Below, in pieces: positions 8,373 to 17,848 of a DNA stretch of 39,888 nt. The position numbers and the translations under genes are program-made. Source of the stretch: Rhodopirellula sp. (GTDB taxonomy: Bacteria; Planctomycetota; Planctomycetia; Pirellulales; Pirellulaceae). The notes below the pieces were generated by a model. It saw only the letters and a program-made list of their open reading frames with translations. It was not told the DNA's origin and did not search any database. The DNA lies in NCBI GenBank assembly GCA_002689655.1, contig NZHC01000037.1, positions 1 to 39,888 of the forward strand, given 5' to 3'. Position 1 is the stretch's first letter. Each line of letters opens with the position of its first letter.

Positions 8373-11300
8373 ATGAGCATGGTTTGGCGAAAGATATTAA
8401 GCGGATTGAATCAATCTTCTGCGAAGGGTTTGAAGAATCGGCAACGTCGTCGCTTACGTATTGAGTGCATGGAACGGCGGGAATTGCTTGCAAGTGATCT
8501 TGGTTCGATTGCCGGCGTTGCTTTTGTCGACGAGAACAACGATGGAAATTCAGCGGGCGAGCCACCCGTGCTGATCGATGGTGGAGGTAACCTTGTCGCT
8601 CCCGGAACAGTAGGAGCACAAGGAGTCCAGATTCAGCTTTTTCGTGACTCCAATGGAAATCTCGTGTTCGACAGTGGTACCGATACGCTCGTCGGCACGG
8701 ACATTACCGACCTGAACGGAAATTATCGGTTTGATAATCTGACGGAGGACAGATACTTTCTGCAGCAGCAAGCCATTCCTGATTTGAACACACCGGCTTC
8801 GCTGACGGTTGACGTCACCGCAGGCGATGCCGATGGTACGCAAGCCGTGCTGATCGATGATTACTCCGTTACGTCGCAGTCTGTTACTGCAGATAGTGGC
8901 ACTCCAACCAATACGAGTTTCTCTTCCGCAAGTGAAGTTGTAGGTGGCGAACGTGATATCGAGGTCACCAATACGGCAGGTTTAGGTCAAATTACCGTCC
9001 TTGTTGACTCCGGTCCCGCAACACTTTCCATCGGATCGCTTGGCAACGGGGAAGGTACCGCCCTGCTGCAATATGACGGTACGGATGGAAGCATTGCTCT
9101 CGACGCGACCGGATTATCTAGTGTGTCGTTGACGGGAGATCCAACAGGTACCAGTGCTGACCCTGCGGCGGGTCTGATCGTGTTGACCAGGTCAGATGCT
9201 GCGGGTGAAACGTTGACAGTGACGGTTTACACCGATGCCACCAATTTTTCGAGCACGACGATCGCCGTACCACTCAACCTCTCTAACACGGTTGAGACTT
9301 TCGTCCCATTTTCATCTTTCGTTGTTGCAAGTGGCACGGGAGCTGACTTCACCGACGTTGGTGCAATTGAAGCCTCCGTTACTCTGGCTGTTGATAGCGA
9401 TGTCATTGCGTCGATTGTCGAATCACGCCGGTCGGGTATCGTTACTGCAAGCATGCCCAACCTGCTTCCTGTCGACCTCGGTGGCCAGCTTTTCGACGAT
9501 AACTCCGTGGGTGGACAAAACAACGGGGTCAAAGACGCATCGGAGGGTGGTTTGCTGGGGGTGACCGTTAATCTCTATCAGATGGCGGCAGCGGGCGATG
9601 TGGTTGACCCGGCTACGGACACACCGCTGGCTACGACCACCACAACGACGGGCGGCACTTATAACTTTGCCGGACTTGATCCCGGGTTCTACGCTGCCGT
9701 TGTTCCGGCATCGCAGTTTCTGCCCGGTGGAGTCTTGGAAGGGTATTCGAACAGCACAGGCAATGACCCTCCTGCGGATCCGGACGATAACGTGGATCAA
9801 GTCGACGATGGAACCACGCTACCAAGTGGTGACGTGATCACACAAACCATCACCCTTGAATCGAACAATGAACCGATCAACGATGGTGATACCGACTCCA
9901 ACACGAATACAACACTGGATTTCGGGTTTTTCCCACAGATTGATCTTGAGGTCACCAAAGCGATCAACGTGGGACTTTCCAATCTGATTGCGGGGGGGAA
10001 TGTCGTTTTCGATCTAACTGTTGCGAATGTTGGTGTTATCGATGGTACCGAAGTTGAATTGACTGATGTGTTTCCGGCGGGACTAACGTACACCAGTTTC
10101 AGCAATCCTTCTGGGGCCTTCACGGTGAATCACAATGCCGGAACTGTGACTGTTGAGATGGGGACACTGCCTGCTGGTACTTCAGGAACCATTCAACTGG
10201 AAGCAAATGTTGATGCGAATCAGACCAGCGATATCACCAACACGGCCGCTGTAGCAGGTTTTGAAATTGAAACAGATGCCGCCAATAATTCTGATAGCGT
10301 CTTATTGGAACTGGTTGAAAGTGATTTGGTCATCCTGAAAGAAGGCAATGTCGACCCCGTCAATGCAGGCGATTCATTGACGTACACCCTCACCGTCACC
10401 AATGACGGTCCGGATGCAGCGTCGGGTGTGACGGTTGTGGATACACTGCCCTCCGATGTTACCTTCGTCTCTGGGGACGTGGATGGAAATCCGGGGCAAG
10501 TTAGCTTTGATGCAGTCACCGGGATCTTGACAGCAAATATTGGTGGGATGACCAACAGTCAGGTATCGGTTGTTACTGTCAATGTGACCGTTGGTGCCAA
10601 TCCGGCAAACACCCTTAGTAATACAGCCACCGTTTCAGCGACACCGAATACGGATTCGAACCTGGCGAATAACTCATCAAGCCTCACAACGTCAGTGAAT
10701 CGATTTGTCGATCTCGCGATTTCGAAAATTTCGAGCGGTACACCGATTTCTGGACAGACCGTTACTTACAGTTTGACAGTGACAAACACGGGGGCAACTG
10801 ATGCTGCTGACGTTGTCGTGACGGACACACTCGACGATGATTTGACCTTTGTCAGTTTCAACCCGCTCGCATCAGGGGCCACCCACAGCGTCGTTGCTCA
10901 AAATTTAACGGTTAATATGGGAACACTCTTGGCCGGCGACAGCGAGACTTTTGAATTCGATGTCACGATTGATCCGGCGGCCGTCGGCAATATCCCCAAC
11001 TCAGCCACTGTTTCGACGAGTGACACGGATACGGTTGCAGGAAACAATACCGATGCAATGAGTATCACTGCTCTTAACCAGATCGATTTGATCCTTGGGA
11101 AAAGTGTTGACCTTGCCACGGCGGTTCCGGGAAGTGATCAGTTGGTTTACACGTTCGACGTGAGTCATGATACTGACAGCGTTAGTGATGGGAATACGGT
11201 CGTTATCACAGATACGATTCCTGCTGGTCTGACGGGTGTCGTGATCGATGCTCCGGGTTCTGATGACACCACGTACGATCCCGGTACGGGGAATCTATCG

Positions 11301-12620
11301 GTTCAGTACGATCTTTTACCTAATGGTGAAACGCGTACGTTTACTTTGACAGCAGATATTCAACAGGATGCGACTGGAACGGTTGTCAATAGTGCATCTG
11401 TTTCATCGCTTGGGACCGACTTGGACCCTTCAAATAATACCGCCACAGCAACCACAACGCTCACGCCAGATTTTGATATTCAGGTATCTAAGGTGCCTGA
11501 CGATTCAAATTCAACCCCCGATGACACTGTGGTTTATACGGTCACCCTCACGAATACCGGACCCAGTACCGCGCCGGGTGTGGTTCTTACAGACATCTTG
11601 CCAGTCGGCGTTACTCTGGTGTCTGCAACGATGGATGGACAGTCGGGTGTGGAGAATGGGGGGACCATCACCTTCCCTTCCGTGAATATCTCCAGTGGTG
11701 ACACTTCTACAGCCACGATTACCGTGTCGGTCGATACTCTCACTGATGGGTTGATCACGAATACGGCGAGCATTCAGGACTTGTCGGCTGCAGGAGAAAA
11801 CAACACAGCAAATAATTCGGCGACAGCTGACGTAACCGTTGTCGCAGAAGCTGACCTCGGTGTGGTGAAGACTGTTTCCTCAACCGCATCACAAGTGGGT
11901 GGGGATCTGACCTACTCAATCGACGTAACCAACTCAGGTCCTTCTACGGCCAGTAATGTGGTGATCACTGATACGCTTCCCGCTGGGGTTGCATTTGTTA
12001 GCGGTACTGGACCTTCCGGAGAAGTACTTTCAGAGGTGGGCGGTGTTGTGACAGCAAATGTTGGAACGATGGCCGCTGGGGCGAGTGGCGTCATGACGAT
12101 CAACGTGAACATTGAACCCAGTGCTGCCAACAACATCATTAACAATGTCGGTGTCTCATCTGATACGGGTGATTCCAACCCTGCCAATGACAATTCGACT
12201 GTGAGCACGACTGTGGATCTCAAACAGTCAAGCATCTCGGGCAAAGTGTTCATCGATCTGAATGACAATGGTGTTCAGGAAACGGGCGAGAGTCCGATCG
12301 AGAATGTTTCGATTACCCTCACTGGCAGCGATCTATTGGGAGCAATCACAACGCAGGTCGTCTTTACCGATGCGAATGGTGATTACTCGTTCACGTCGCT
12401 CGCGCAGGGGACCTATGAGGTCACGGAAGACCAACCATTTCCGTATCGTGAGGGGCAGGTTGTCGTGGGCGTCAACGCCACTGCTGACGTGGCTGAGAAC
12501 AGTTTTACCAACCTCGTTCTCGGCGAGGGGATTGACGCAACAGGATTCAATTTTGCTGAATTGAATCAGATACTGTCAAAGAGATTGTTTTTGGCGTTTC
12601 CGCATTTCTCGGTGATTTAA
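8373..12620 (+). CDS. Giant surface protein with SdrD-B and DUF11 repeats
   Basis: A 1415-residue, strongly acidic, Thr/Asp/Gly-rich protein, probably a cell-surface adhesin or matrix protein. The N terminus lacks an ordinary signal peptide. It has an arginine-rich segment followed by the planctomycete signature CMERRELLAS (about residues 33-42), believed to act as an export signal in this phylum. A first SdrD-B-like domain follows (AFVDENNDG...GNYRF, about 48-130), and a second around 367-450. About six DUF11 repeats of roughly 115-120 residues run from about 525 to 1285, each starting like 'DLxVxK' and containing 'VTNxGP..A..VxxTDxLP'. A third SdrD-B domain follows (KVFIDLNDNGVQE). It ends in a short basic-hydrophobic tail (SKRLFLAF) with no LPxTG or transmembrane anchor. 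The ATG at 8373 has only a weak GGA upstream. Confidence 0.9.
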   Translation: MSMVWRKILSGLNQSSAKGLKNRQRRRLRIECMERRELLASDLGSIAGVAFVDENNDGNSAGEPPVLIDGGGNLVAPGTVGAQGVQIQLFRDSNGNLVFDSGTDTLVGTDITDLNGNYRFDNLTEDRYFLQQQAIPDLNTPASLTVDVTAGDADGTQAVLIDDYSVTSQSVTADSGTPTNTSFSSASEVVGGERDIEVTNTAGLGQITVLVDSGPATLSIGSLGNGEGTALLQYDGTDGSIALDATGLSSVSLTGDPTGTSADPAAGLIVLTRSDAAGETLTVTVYTDATNFSSTTIAVPLNLSNTVETFVPFSSFVVASGTGADFTDVGAIEASVTLAVDSDVIASIVESRRSGIVTASMPNLLPVDLGGQLFDDNSVGGQNNGVKDASEGGLLGVTVNLYQMAAAGDVVDPATDTPLATTTTTTGGTYNFAGLDPGFYAAVVPASQFLPGGVLEGYSNSTGNDPPADPDDNVDQVDDGTTLPSGDVITQTITLESNNEPINDGDTDSNTNTTLDFGFFPQIDLEVTKAINVGLSNLIAGGNVVFDLTVANVGVIDGTEVELTDVFPAGLTYTSFSNPSGAFTVNHNAGTVTVEMGTLPAGTSGTIQLEANVDANQTSDITNTAAVAGFEIETDAANNSDSVLLELVESDLVILKEGNVDPVNAGDSLTYTLTVTNDGPDAASGVTVVDTLPSDVTFVSGDVDGNPGQVSFDAVTGILTANIGGMTNSQVSVVTVNVTVGANPANTLSNTATVSATPNTDSNLANNSSSLTTSVNRFVDLAISKISSGTPISGQTVTYSLTVTNTGATDAADVVVTDTLDDDLTFVSFNPLASGATHSVVAQNLTVNMGTLLAGDSETFEFDVTIDPAAVGNIPNSATVSTSDTDTVAGNNTDAMSITALNQIDLILGKSVDLATAVPGSDQLVYTFDVSHDTDSVSDGNTVVITDTIPAGLTGVVIDAPGSDDTTYDPGTGNLSVQYDLLPNGETRTFTLTADIQQDATGTVVNSASVSSLGTDLDPSNNTATATTTLTPDFDIQVSKVPDDSNSTPDDTVVYTVTLTNTGPSTAPGVVLTDILPVGVTLVSATMDGQSGVENGGTITFPSVNISSGDTSTATITVSVDTLTDGLITNTASIQDLSAAGENNTANNSATADVTVVAEADLGVVKTVSSTASQVGGDLTYSIDVTNSGPSTASNVVITDTLPAGVAFVSGTGPSGEVLSEVGGVVTANVGTMAAGASGVMTINVNIEPSAANNIINNVGVSSDTGDSNPANDNSTVSTTVDLKQSSISGKVFIDLNDNGVQETGESPIENVSITLTGSDLLGAITTQVVFTDANGDYSFTSLAQGTYEVTEDQPFPYREGQVVVGVNATADVAENSFTNLVLGEGIDATGFNFAELNQILSKRLFLAFPHFSVI

Positions 12621-12695
12621 TTTGCGTCGCTTTGCCATTGGGAGTCGGTGGATGACGGCAGAGCGAAGTGGATTGAATCCCGATTGAGGAGAGTG

Positions 12696-12729
12696 CAGTG
12701 TTCGACCTTCGGGGGGAGGTCGAGCACTG
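12696..12729. terminator. Strong hairpin between convergent genes
   Basis: A 13-bp stem with one T-G wobble (CAGTGTTCGACCT / AGGTCGAGCACTG) encloses an 8-base G-rich loop. It lies 76 bases after the surface-protein gene, and a run of eight pyrimidine-rich bases starts about 13 bases further on. It probably ends the plus-strand transcript and may block read-through from the convergent minus-strand gene too. Confidence 0.7.
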
Positions 12730-12737
12730 TGAACCCT

Positions 12738-13301
12738 CTACTCTTTTTTTATCACGCCAAATAGGTGGCCACCTACCTCGTCGTGCTGCCACGTACCGGC
12801 ATATCTACCTGAGTGGATCAGCACTCGGGCACCAAAAGTACCCATGCCGGGAATCCAGAATGCGTCCATGGTGATGACCGGCGTTCTACCTGCCCACAGG
12901 ATTTTCAGATCCAGTGGGACCTCACTGTCGATTTCACCGTACTTGATGCGTGCAGTCAGCCGGTACATGTCTGCTTGGGGTAGCTTTTCACATTTACTGA
13001 TGGTGTAGGCTTCGGGCTTCGGTAGCGTGTCCGACTTACCTTGGATCGTGAAATTACCAAGGAATTTTGCGCCCGTTAGGTACTTGGCCAAGCGGATTTC
13101 GCGATCCTTTTGTTCCTGGTTGGATGAACCTTGGTCCGCAGGTCCTGTTTTTGATTGATCCGGTTCGGTTCCGGAGCTTTGGTTGGCCGTTTTTTCGCCC
13201 GGTAGGCTCTGAGCCGCAGCTTCTTGAGCGTTCATGTGTGGCAAATAAAAGGCCGAAACGCAGAAGGCAAGTAAGAGCCAGCATGCATTGCTAAATTTCA
13301 T
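12738..13301 (-). CDS. Small secreted protein of unknown function
   Basis: The frame extends to 13337, but the ATG at 13301 is preferred: it has AGGA upstream and starts directly at a signal peptide (MKFSNACWLLLAFCVSAF, cleavage near residue 25-30). The mature protein begins with a low-complexity linker rich in Ser, Gln, Glu and Pro (about 30-70). A compact domain of about 110 residues follows, with the blocks KYLTGAKFLGNFTIQGK, ARIKYGEIDSEVPLDLK, and GTFGARVLIHSGRYAGTW, ending in GGHLFGVIKKE. I do not recognise the domain. It is predicted to be periplasmic or surface exposed. It is convergent with the giant surface protein and has no operon partner in sight. Confidence 0.75.
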   Translation of the reverse strand: MKFSNACWLLLAFCVSAFYLPHMNAQEAAAQSLPGEKTANQSSGTEPDQSKTGPADQGSSNQEQKDREIRLAKYLTGAKFLGNFTIQGKSDTLPKPEAYTISKCEKLPQADMYRLTARIKYGEIDSEVPLDLKILWAGRTPVITMDAFWIPGMGTFGARVLIHSGRYAGTWQHDEVGGHLFGVIKKE

Positions 13302-13746
13302 CTCTGATTTTCCTAGCAGGGGGCGGTTCTTCGTCATGGTGGAATTCCGTTCTTAAAGGCAGGTGAGCCGTGGATTTCCTGTGGTCCCTGTGTTTGATCT
13401 GATGAGGACCGATTGTGCTTGGACTGATCGTTGCATCTCTATGCCGCGTAAGCAACCGGACGCAAGTTTTTTAATCCTGTTTCGTGTCAATCAGGTGTTT
13501 GCGGCATGCTTGTGGGCTACGGAGAGAAAATAGGGCAGCCGCCGAAACGCGGAACCCAGCTCTCGGGGGATTACAAAATCTTTTTCATTTCAGCAGGCTT
13601 AGACGGAGCAAACGGATGTTTTGCCGAGCAACTTTGAGGTTTTGGGTGGCTCGGCGGCAGCCCGTCGCACAACAGACGTTTATAAAAGTATAAAAAGACA
13701 GTCGTGTGACGTAACTGAACAATGCACCGAGATAGTTGGAATACGA
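13302..13746. other. Divergent intergenic region with a spaced inverted repeat
   Basis: This gap lies between the divergent small secreted protein and the small lipoprotein. A 13-base inverted repeat with one mismatch (13533-13545, GGGCAGCCGCCGA; 13651-13663) flanks about 105 bases. A very AT-rich stretch (TTTATAAAAGTATAAAAAG, 13680-13698) about 50-65 bases before the lipoprotein ATG could serve as a -10 region, but no matching -35 box was seen. No gene was recognised. Confidence 0.5.
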
Positions 13747-14193
13747 ATGCAACACAGAAGCACCTTGAACCTCTGGTTATTCAGTTTGAGCTTCCTGTTG
13801 CCCATTTTTCTATTTTCTGGATGCTCACAGGATCAACAGGATGCGGTTCGACAAAGGCGTAGCAACCTCGTCATTGTGTGGGAGTCCTACAGAGAGATGC
13901 ACGAGGTAGCGGGGGTTTCGCCCAAAGCTTCAGATGCGCTGGTAGATTGGATGGCGAGTGCAACCGACGCTGCAGTGCGTACCAAAGCACGTGAGTGTCT
14001 GGCTGAGGGGGACGTGATCGTCAATTGGAATGGAAACCTGAACGTTTCCGAAGGCCCTGGGCGTTACATTCTGGCCTTTGAAGCGGCGACACCTGCACGG
14101 GGGGGGTATGTGGTGATGGGTGATGGCGTTGTGAAGAGCATGACCGCGAAACAGTTTGCAGACGCTGAGATGCTTCCGGGGCTCGGAGAATGA
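13747..14193 (+). CDS. Small putative lipoprotein, unknown function
   Basis: The open frame begins at 13621, but the ATG at 13747 opens directly onto a lipoprotein signal peptide (LWLFSLSFLLPIFLFSGC), which supports this start. Lipidation is expected at the cysteine about residue 27. The mature part (about 120 residues) has a helical first half (RSNLVIVWESYREMHEV) and then a segment with VIVNWNGNL and RYILAFEAATPARGGYVVMGDG, a Gly-rich turn pattern. The final residues are LPGLGE. I recognise no family. Its location is likely the periplasmic face of the inner or outer membrane. It stands alone, with a gene-poor stretch downstream. Confidence 0.7.
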   Translation: MQHRSTLNLWLFSLSFLLPIFLFSGCSQDQQDAVRQRRSNLVIVWESYREMHEVAGVSPKASDALVDWMASATDAAVRTKARECLAEGDVIVNWNGNLNVSEGPGRYILAFEAATPARGGYVVMGDGVVKSMTAKQFADAEMLPGLGE

Positions 14194-15041
14194 AAATTCT
14201 ACTTTGAACCCCATGACGCGGTTCTAAACGCGGTAGCTGTATTTCAATTGATGAATCTTGCCGGCGCCACTCTGGCGGCCCTTCTCTGTTTTAGTTCCGT
14301 CTCCCCAAGTGCAATCAGGTCAGACGCTTGGCGAAATTCGACCGTCAGTTCAATGTTGCCCGAATTCGAGTTCGATAGTACGAGTGCCAGCAGACGGCGC
14401 TACTCACTCGCCGGTTGCTTGGTGAACAGGTCGGTAGTTCCATTGGCCGATGTCTTAGCCATCGCAACTGGTCCGTTGCAATGGCTTCGGTCGACTATCC
14501 GGAGGCCGTGACTAACGCATAGATCAACGGTTTGTCGAGTTAGTTGCGTGCGATGCAATAACCGCCGATCCGGGCCGAGCAGGCTGGCTGTCCATTGGCG
14601 ACTCGGGAGGTGATTTGTTTGGCGACCGATGAAACGCAGTCGTGACGGATGTTCATTACCTGCGACAGGCCCCCCAGAGTATCGATGCGTTGTTGTAGAC
14701 TCGCGCCGAGTAACGCATGGAGGTTGCTTCACCAAAGAGCGACGCAATCGTCTTTGTAAAGATTAGCGAGGCGAGCTCCAGATCACCGCACTGACATGCG
14801 TGATGGAATCGGCTGCGAAATGTATCGAACGATGGATGGTACCGGGGGCGTTTCCTTGTTTGAAGTGTTTAGGTGGTGAGATACCCAAACTCATCGCAAG
14901 CGACGCACCTTGCTGTCAATTCCTGCTAAACCGTGTTGCTGCAACAGCTCGCTGCGATTGAAGTGCCATTCAGACCTGCCCCTTTTTCATGGGAAGACTT
15001 CCCGGCCTTGCAGCACGCAGCGGAGGAGTTGAGCCGGTTAA
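14194..15041. other. Gene-free stretch, possibly a dispersed element or decayed gene
   Basis: About 850 bases without a convincing gene. Short open frames occur on both strands (for example 14248-14511 plus, 14400-14747 minus) but none resembles a protein family or has a ribosome binding site. The core at about 14390-14750 is GC-rich. Near its two ends it has TTGGTGAA (about 14420) and the reverse complement TTCACCAA (about 14729), both next to GTTGCTT. This could mark a small non-coding mobile element or a dispersed intergenic repeat; only a genome comparison could tell. Confidence 0.4.
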
Positions 15042-16217
15042 TTATTTACCGGCACTCGAAGAATTGCTCGACTCGGGTAGCACCCAGTCAGGTCGCGGGA
15101 AGTGACACGTGTAGCCGTTTGGATAGCGTTGAAGATAATCCTGATGATCTGGTTCGGCTTCCCAGAAATCGCTTGCGGCGGTGACTTCCGTTACAACCTT
15201 GCCTGGCCATTTCCCGGATGCCTCAACGTCAGCAATCGTATCCACCGCAATTTGCTTCTGCTCATCACTGGTGTAGTAAATCGCCGACCGGTACGACATA
15301 CCTCGATCGTTTCCCTGACGATTCAACGTCGTTGGGTCATGAATTTGGAAAAAGACTTCGAGCATTTTCCGATAGCTTGTTTCTGTAGGATCAAAGACGA
15401 TTTCGATTGCTTCGGCATGAGTCCCGTGGTTCCGGTAGGTCGCGTTTGGTACGTCACCGCCGGTGTAACCAACACGTGTGTCGGTGACCCCCGGCAAATC
15501 CCGGATCAACTCCTGCATGCCCCAGAAGCACCCACCGGCAAGCACTGCCACCTCTCTTGTCGCTGAATTTGTATTCACTTTTTCATCTCCATGCGTGGTG
15601 CCTTGTAGGGACGGTTTGGTTTCATTTGGAAAGAATGCCGCTGCGTAGTCGTTATAGCCTTCCGCTTTTAGTTTTTCCGCTGGCACGAACCGCAGCGAAG
15701 CGGAATTGATGCAGTACCTCAAACCAGTTGGCTGGGGTCCGTCGTTAAAAACATGCCCGAGGTGTGAGTCGCCAAACTTGGATCGCACTTCGATTCGTGT
15801 CGAGAAGAGCGTGTGGTCAGCCTTCTCGACAATGTTGCCGCCGTCGACGATCTGAAAGAAAGATGGCCAACCAGTTCCCGACTTATATTTTTCTTTTGAG
15901 CTGAATAATGGCTCGCCCGAAACGATATCGACGTACAAACCCTCCTGCTTGTTGTCCCAGAACTCATTTGCGAAAGGTCGTTCCGTTCCTTCGTTCTGAG
16001 TTACATCGTACTGCAAGGGGGTGAGAATGTTCCGCAATTCAGCGTCATTGGGTTTCTGAAACCTTGCCCAGACGGTGTTGGGGGTGACGTCTACCGCTGA
16101 TTGATTGCTCACCGAACGTTGCGTGGTCCGAGATTGTCGCCGGCTGGCTAAAAAGATTACCACGGCCACAACTGCCAGTGCTACGAATGTTAAGACAACT
16201 TGAGGGCTTCGAATCAT
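15042..16217 (-). CDS. msrBA: Membrane-anchored MsrB-MsrA fusion methionine sulfoxide reductase
   Basis: A 391-residue bifunctional repair enzyme. Residues 7-25 form a membrane anchor or uncleaved signal ([19 protein letters not shown]), which places the enzyme on the periplasmic side. The MsrB domain (about 50-195) reduces the R-epimer of methionine sulfoxide. It has [26 protein letters not shown] and the catalytic C169 in RYCINS, and lacks the zinc-binding CxxC pairs. After a linker (about 198-220) the MsrA domain reduces the S-epimer. It shows the catalytic C230 in GGCFWG, then [23 protein letters not shown] and [18 protein letters not shown]. The order B then A is the reverse of the classic PilB-type MsrA-MsrB. 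An unidentified periplasmic electron donor must recycle it; none is adjacent. Confidence 0.93.
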   Translation of the reverse strand: MIRSPQVVLTFVALAVVAVVIFLASRRQSRTTQRSVSNQSAVDVTPNTVWARFQKPNDAELRNILTPLQYDVTQNEGTERPFANEFWDNKQEGLYVDIVSGEPLFSSKEKYKSGTGWPSFFQIVDGGNIVEKADHTLFSTRIEVRSKFGDSHLGHVFNDGPQPTGLRYCINSASLRFVPAEKLKAEGYNDYAAAFFPNETKPSLQGTTHGDEKVNTNSATREVAVLAGGCFWGMQELIRDLPGVTDTRVGYTGGDVPNATYRNHGTHAEAIEIVFDPTETSYRKMLEVFFQIHDPTTLNRQGNDRGMSYRSAIYYTSDEQKQIAVDTIADVEASGKWPGKVVTEVTAASDFWEAEPDHQDYLQRYPNGYTCHFPRPDWVLPESSNSSSAGK

Positions 16218-17125
16218 TGTGATTATCCCGTGCCACCGTGCGGATTTTGTGACCGCAATGGTTTCTGGTTAAGACTATTTAGTCGAGTTGTAAATTAGAT
16301 AAGTCGGTCATGCTAGCTGTTGGCCAGCAATCTATGGGAATCGCGTCGGGAAGTTTCTTCAAATTTTGATGATCTGGCAAGTGAAGTCTTGCCGCATGAC
16401 TCGAAAGGCGAAATTCAGGCAATCGCAAGCCAACCGAATATCCATCCTGTTACCGGTGACTACAAGATCAACATCTTACGAAACCGAACTACCTTGGCTT
16501 CCAAAAGTAAACTGGCTTCCAAAACTTCACTGGCAACGAGCTACTTACTCATTCCGACTTAGGTATAACTGTACAAGGCTGTCAAAATAGGTAGAAGCCA
16601 AACCAGAACACGCAAGAGCACGCGTTTCAGCGACGCGAAAACGGGATCCCAGAATCGCCAATGTTGTGACTTCTCGAAGCCGTACACCTGCACATGGAAA
16701 GGCAATCGAGAGTCTCGTTACTCCGTCCGCGGCGGTTCACGCCAGCGAGGCTGAGACGAGTGTCCACCCTCATCGTTTCCGTCGGTAAGATCGAACTGTG
16801 CGTGTCTGAGCAAATCAAGGAGATGGGAGATGGGTGATGGGTGATGATCCCGAGCTTAACCAGGAGGTCACTGCCAAGCCGTGTGAACAGGCATCGACCG
16901 ACATCCTTGGACCCGCGACCAGAACCCCTGACACTGCTTAAGCAGATTCGCACCTACTGGGAACAAATCGAAACGCTCGCCACCACGAGTGACGTTCCCT
17001 CAAAAAAATGCACCACAGTGGGCGAGAGACCTTTGGTTGGGCATACTGGCCGAATGGACTTTCAGAATGGCCCCTGTCTGAGCATAGCAAAATCGAAAAC
17101 GGGAAACCGTGCAGGAACGGCATCA
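16218..17125. other. Gene-poor stretch with short tandem repeats, downstream of a recombinase remnant
   Basis: No supported gene. Two small repeats stand out: an 18-bp near-tandem pair starting TGGCTTCCAAAA (16495-16530), and a 7-bp repeat (AGATGGG/TGATGGG, 16821-16846, over three copies). On the minus strand, bases about 17222 down to 16938 stay open and begin with the residues PTVEYRALFA. These recall the start of the catalytic domain of planctomycete integrases in another frame, so part of this stretch may be decayed recombinase. Confidence 0.5.
16821..16846. repeat. 7-bp tandem repeat
   Basis: Two copies of AGATGGG are followed by TGATGGG and a partial copy. It is noncoding and has no recognised function. 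Confidence 0.8.
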
Positions 17126-17848
17126 TCAATAATCGTCGGATAAATCTGGCAGTAGGCCAAAATATTTTGCTGCTACAAGTGCCCCGATGAGCAAATAGGG
17201 CGCGATATTCAACAGTTGGCATGCAATAGTATTCTTTGGTTTTCTCTTGCTAACCTTTGAAGTTTCCATGCGGAAAGGATTGCTTGTAATGACACCTTCC
17301 TTCACTGCATACTTAAAAATTTGCTTTGCTCGGCTTATCTTGTTGCGAACGGTGTTTTTCGCAAGACCCCTCGTCTGTTTACCTTGTTGGTTGCCGTCTG
17401 TTTCCATCCAGACGCGAAAGTTTGCTGCATCGCTGGTGGTGATTGTATGGATGGGGTGATCATCACCGAAGAACTCACAGAGTGTTCTCGCGGCAGAACG
17501 CAGTTGTCGTTTTGTGGCCTCTTTGACTGGCCTTTCGGAGATGTATTTTTCCGTCCATGGTCCCAATGTCCACGCTACCTGAGATTCTTCTGCTTTGCGA
17601 TCTTGCGTCAGCTGATGTTTAACAAAATCGGCGTGGAGCTTATCTGGCAGTCCGGCAATCCACTGGGCTACACTCGGCTCGATTTCGGCACCGTTGAGCT
17701 GCCGACTCACAATGTGCTCGATGTTCCACAGAATTGCCTCGGAATCACTTTGCGTTGTGTCATCTAACAGCAAACAGCAATCTTTGCCTTTTGCATTCTT
17801 GAACCGCACCTCGCGTGTCTCGTTACTCCTCGTGACAACCCGTGCCAT
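17126..17848 (-). pseudogene. Truncated tyrosine recombinase (phage-type integrase), N-terminal half only
   Basis: The 240-residue frame matches the front half of tyrosine site-specific recombinases. It has an N-terminal arm-type beta region (TREVRFKNAKGKDCCLLLDD), then a SAM-like core-binding domain (about 100-200: WTEKYISERPVKEATKRQLRSAARTL, FFGDDHPIHTITTSDAANF, KNTVRNKISRAKQIFKYAV) ending at ITSNPF. Family members then continue for about 180 residues with the catalytic Arg...His-x-x-Arg...Tyr residues. Here the frame instead ends after a hydrophobic tail with none of them. A neighbouring minus-strand frame (MPTVEYRALFA, near 17222-17190) resembles the expected continuation, so a frameshift or deletion after residue about 205 is likely. 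It probably marks an old integration event and should be inactive. Confidence 0.75.

Noticed and set aside
13747-14193. Small protein ending GLGE as a possible Pup-like modifier
   Set aside because: It has a clear lipoprotein signal peptide and is not disordered, so it would not be in the cytoplasm with a ligase; the terminal residues are probably coincidence.
14400-14747. 115-residue minus-strand frame as a gene
   Set aside because: It is Arg/Thr/Ser-rich without predicted structure; the open frame follows from GC-rich composition, and the block is better explained as non-coding.
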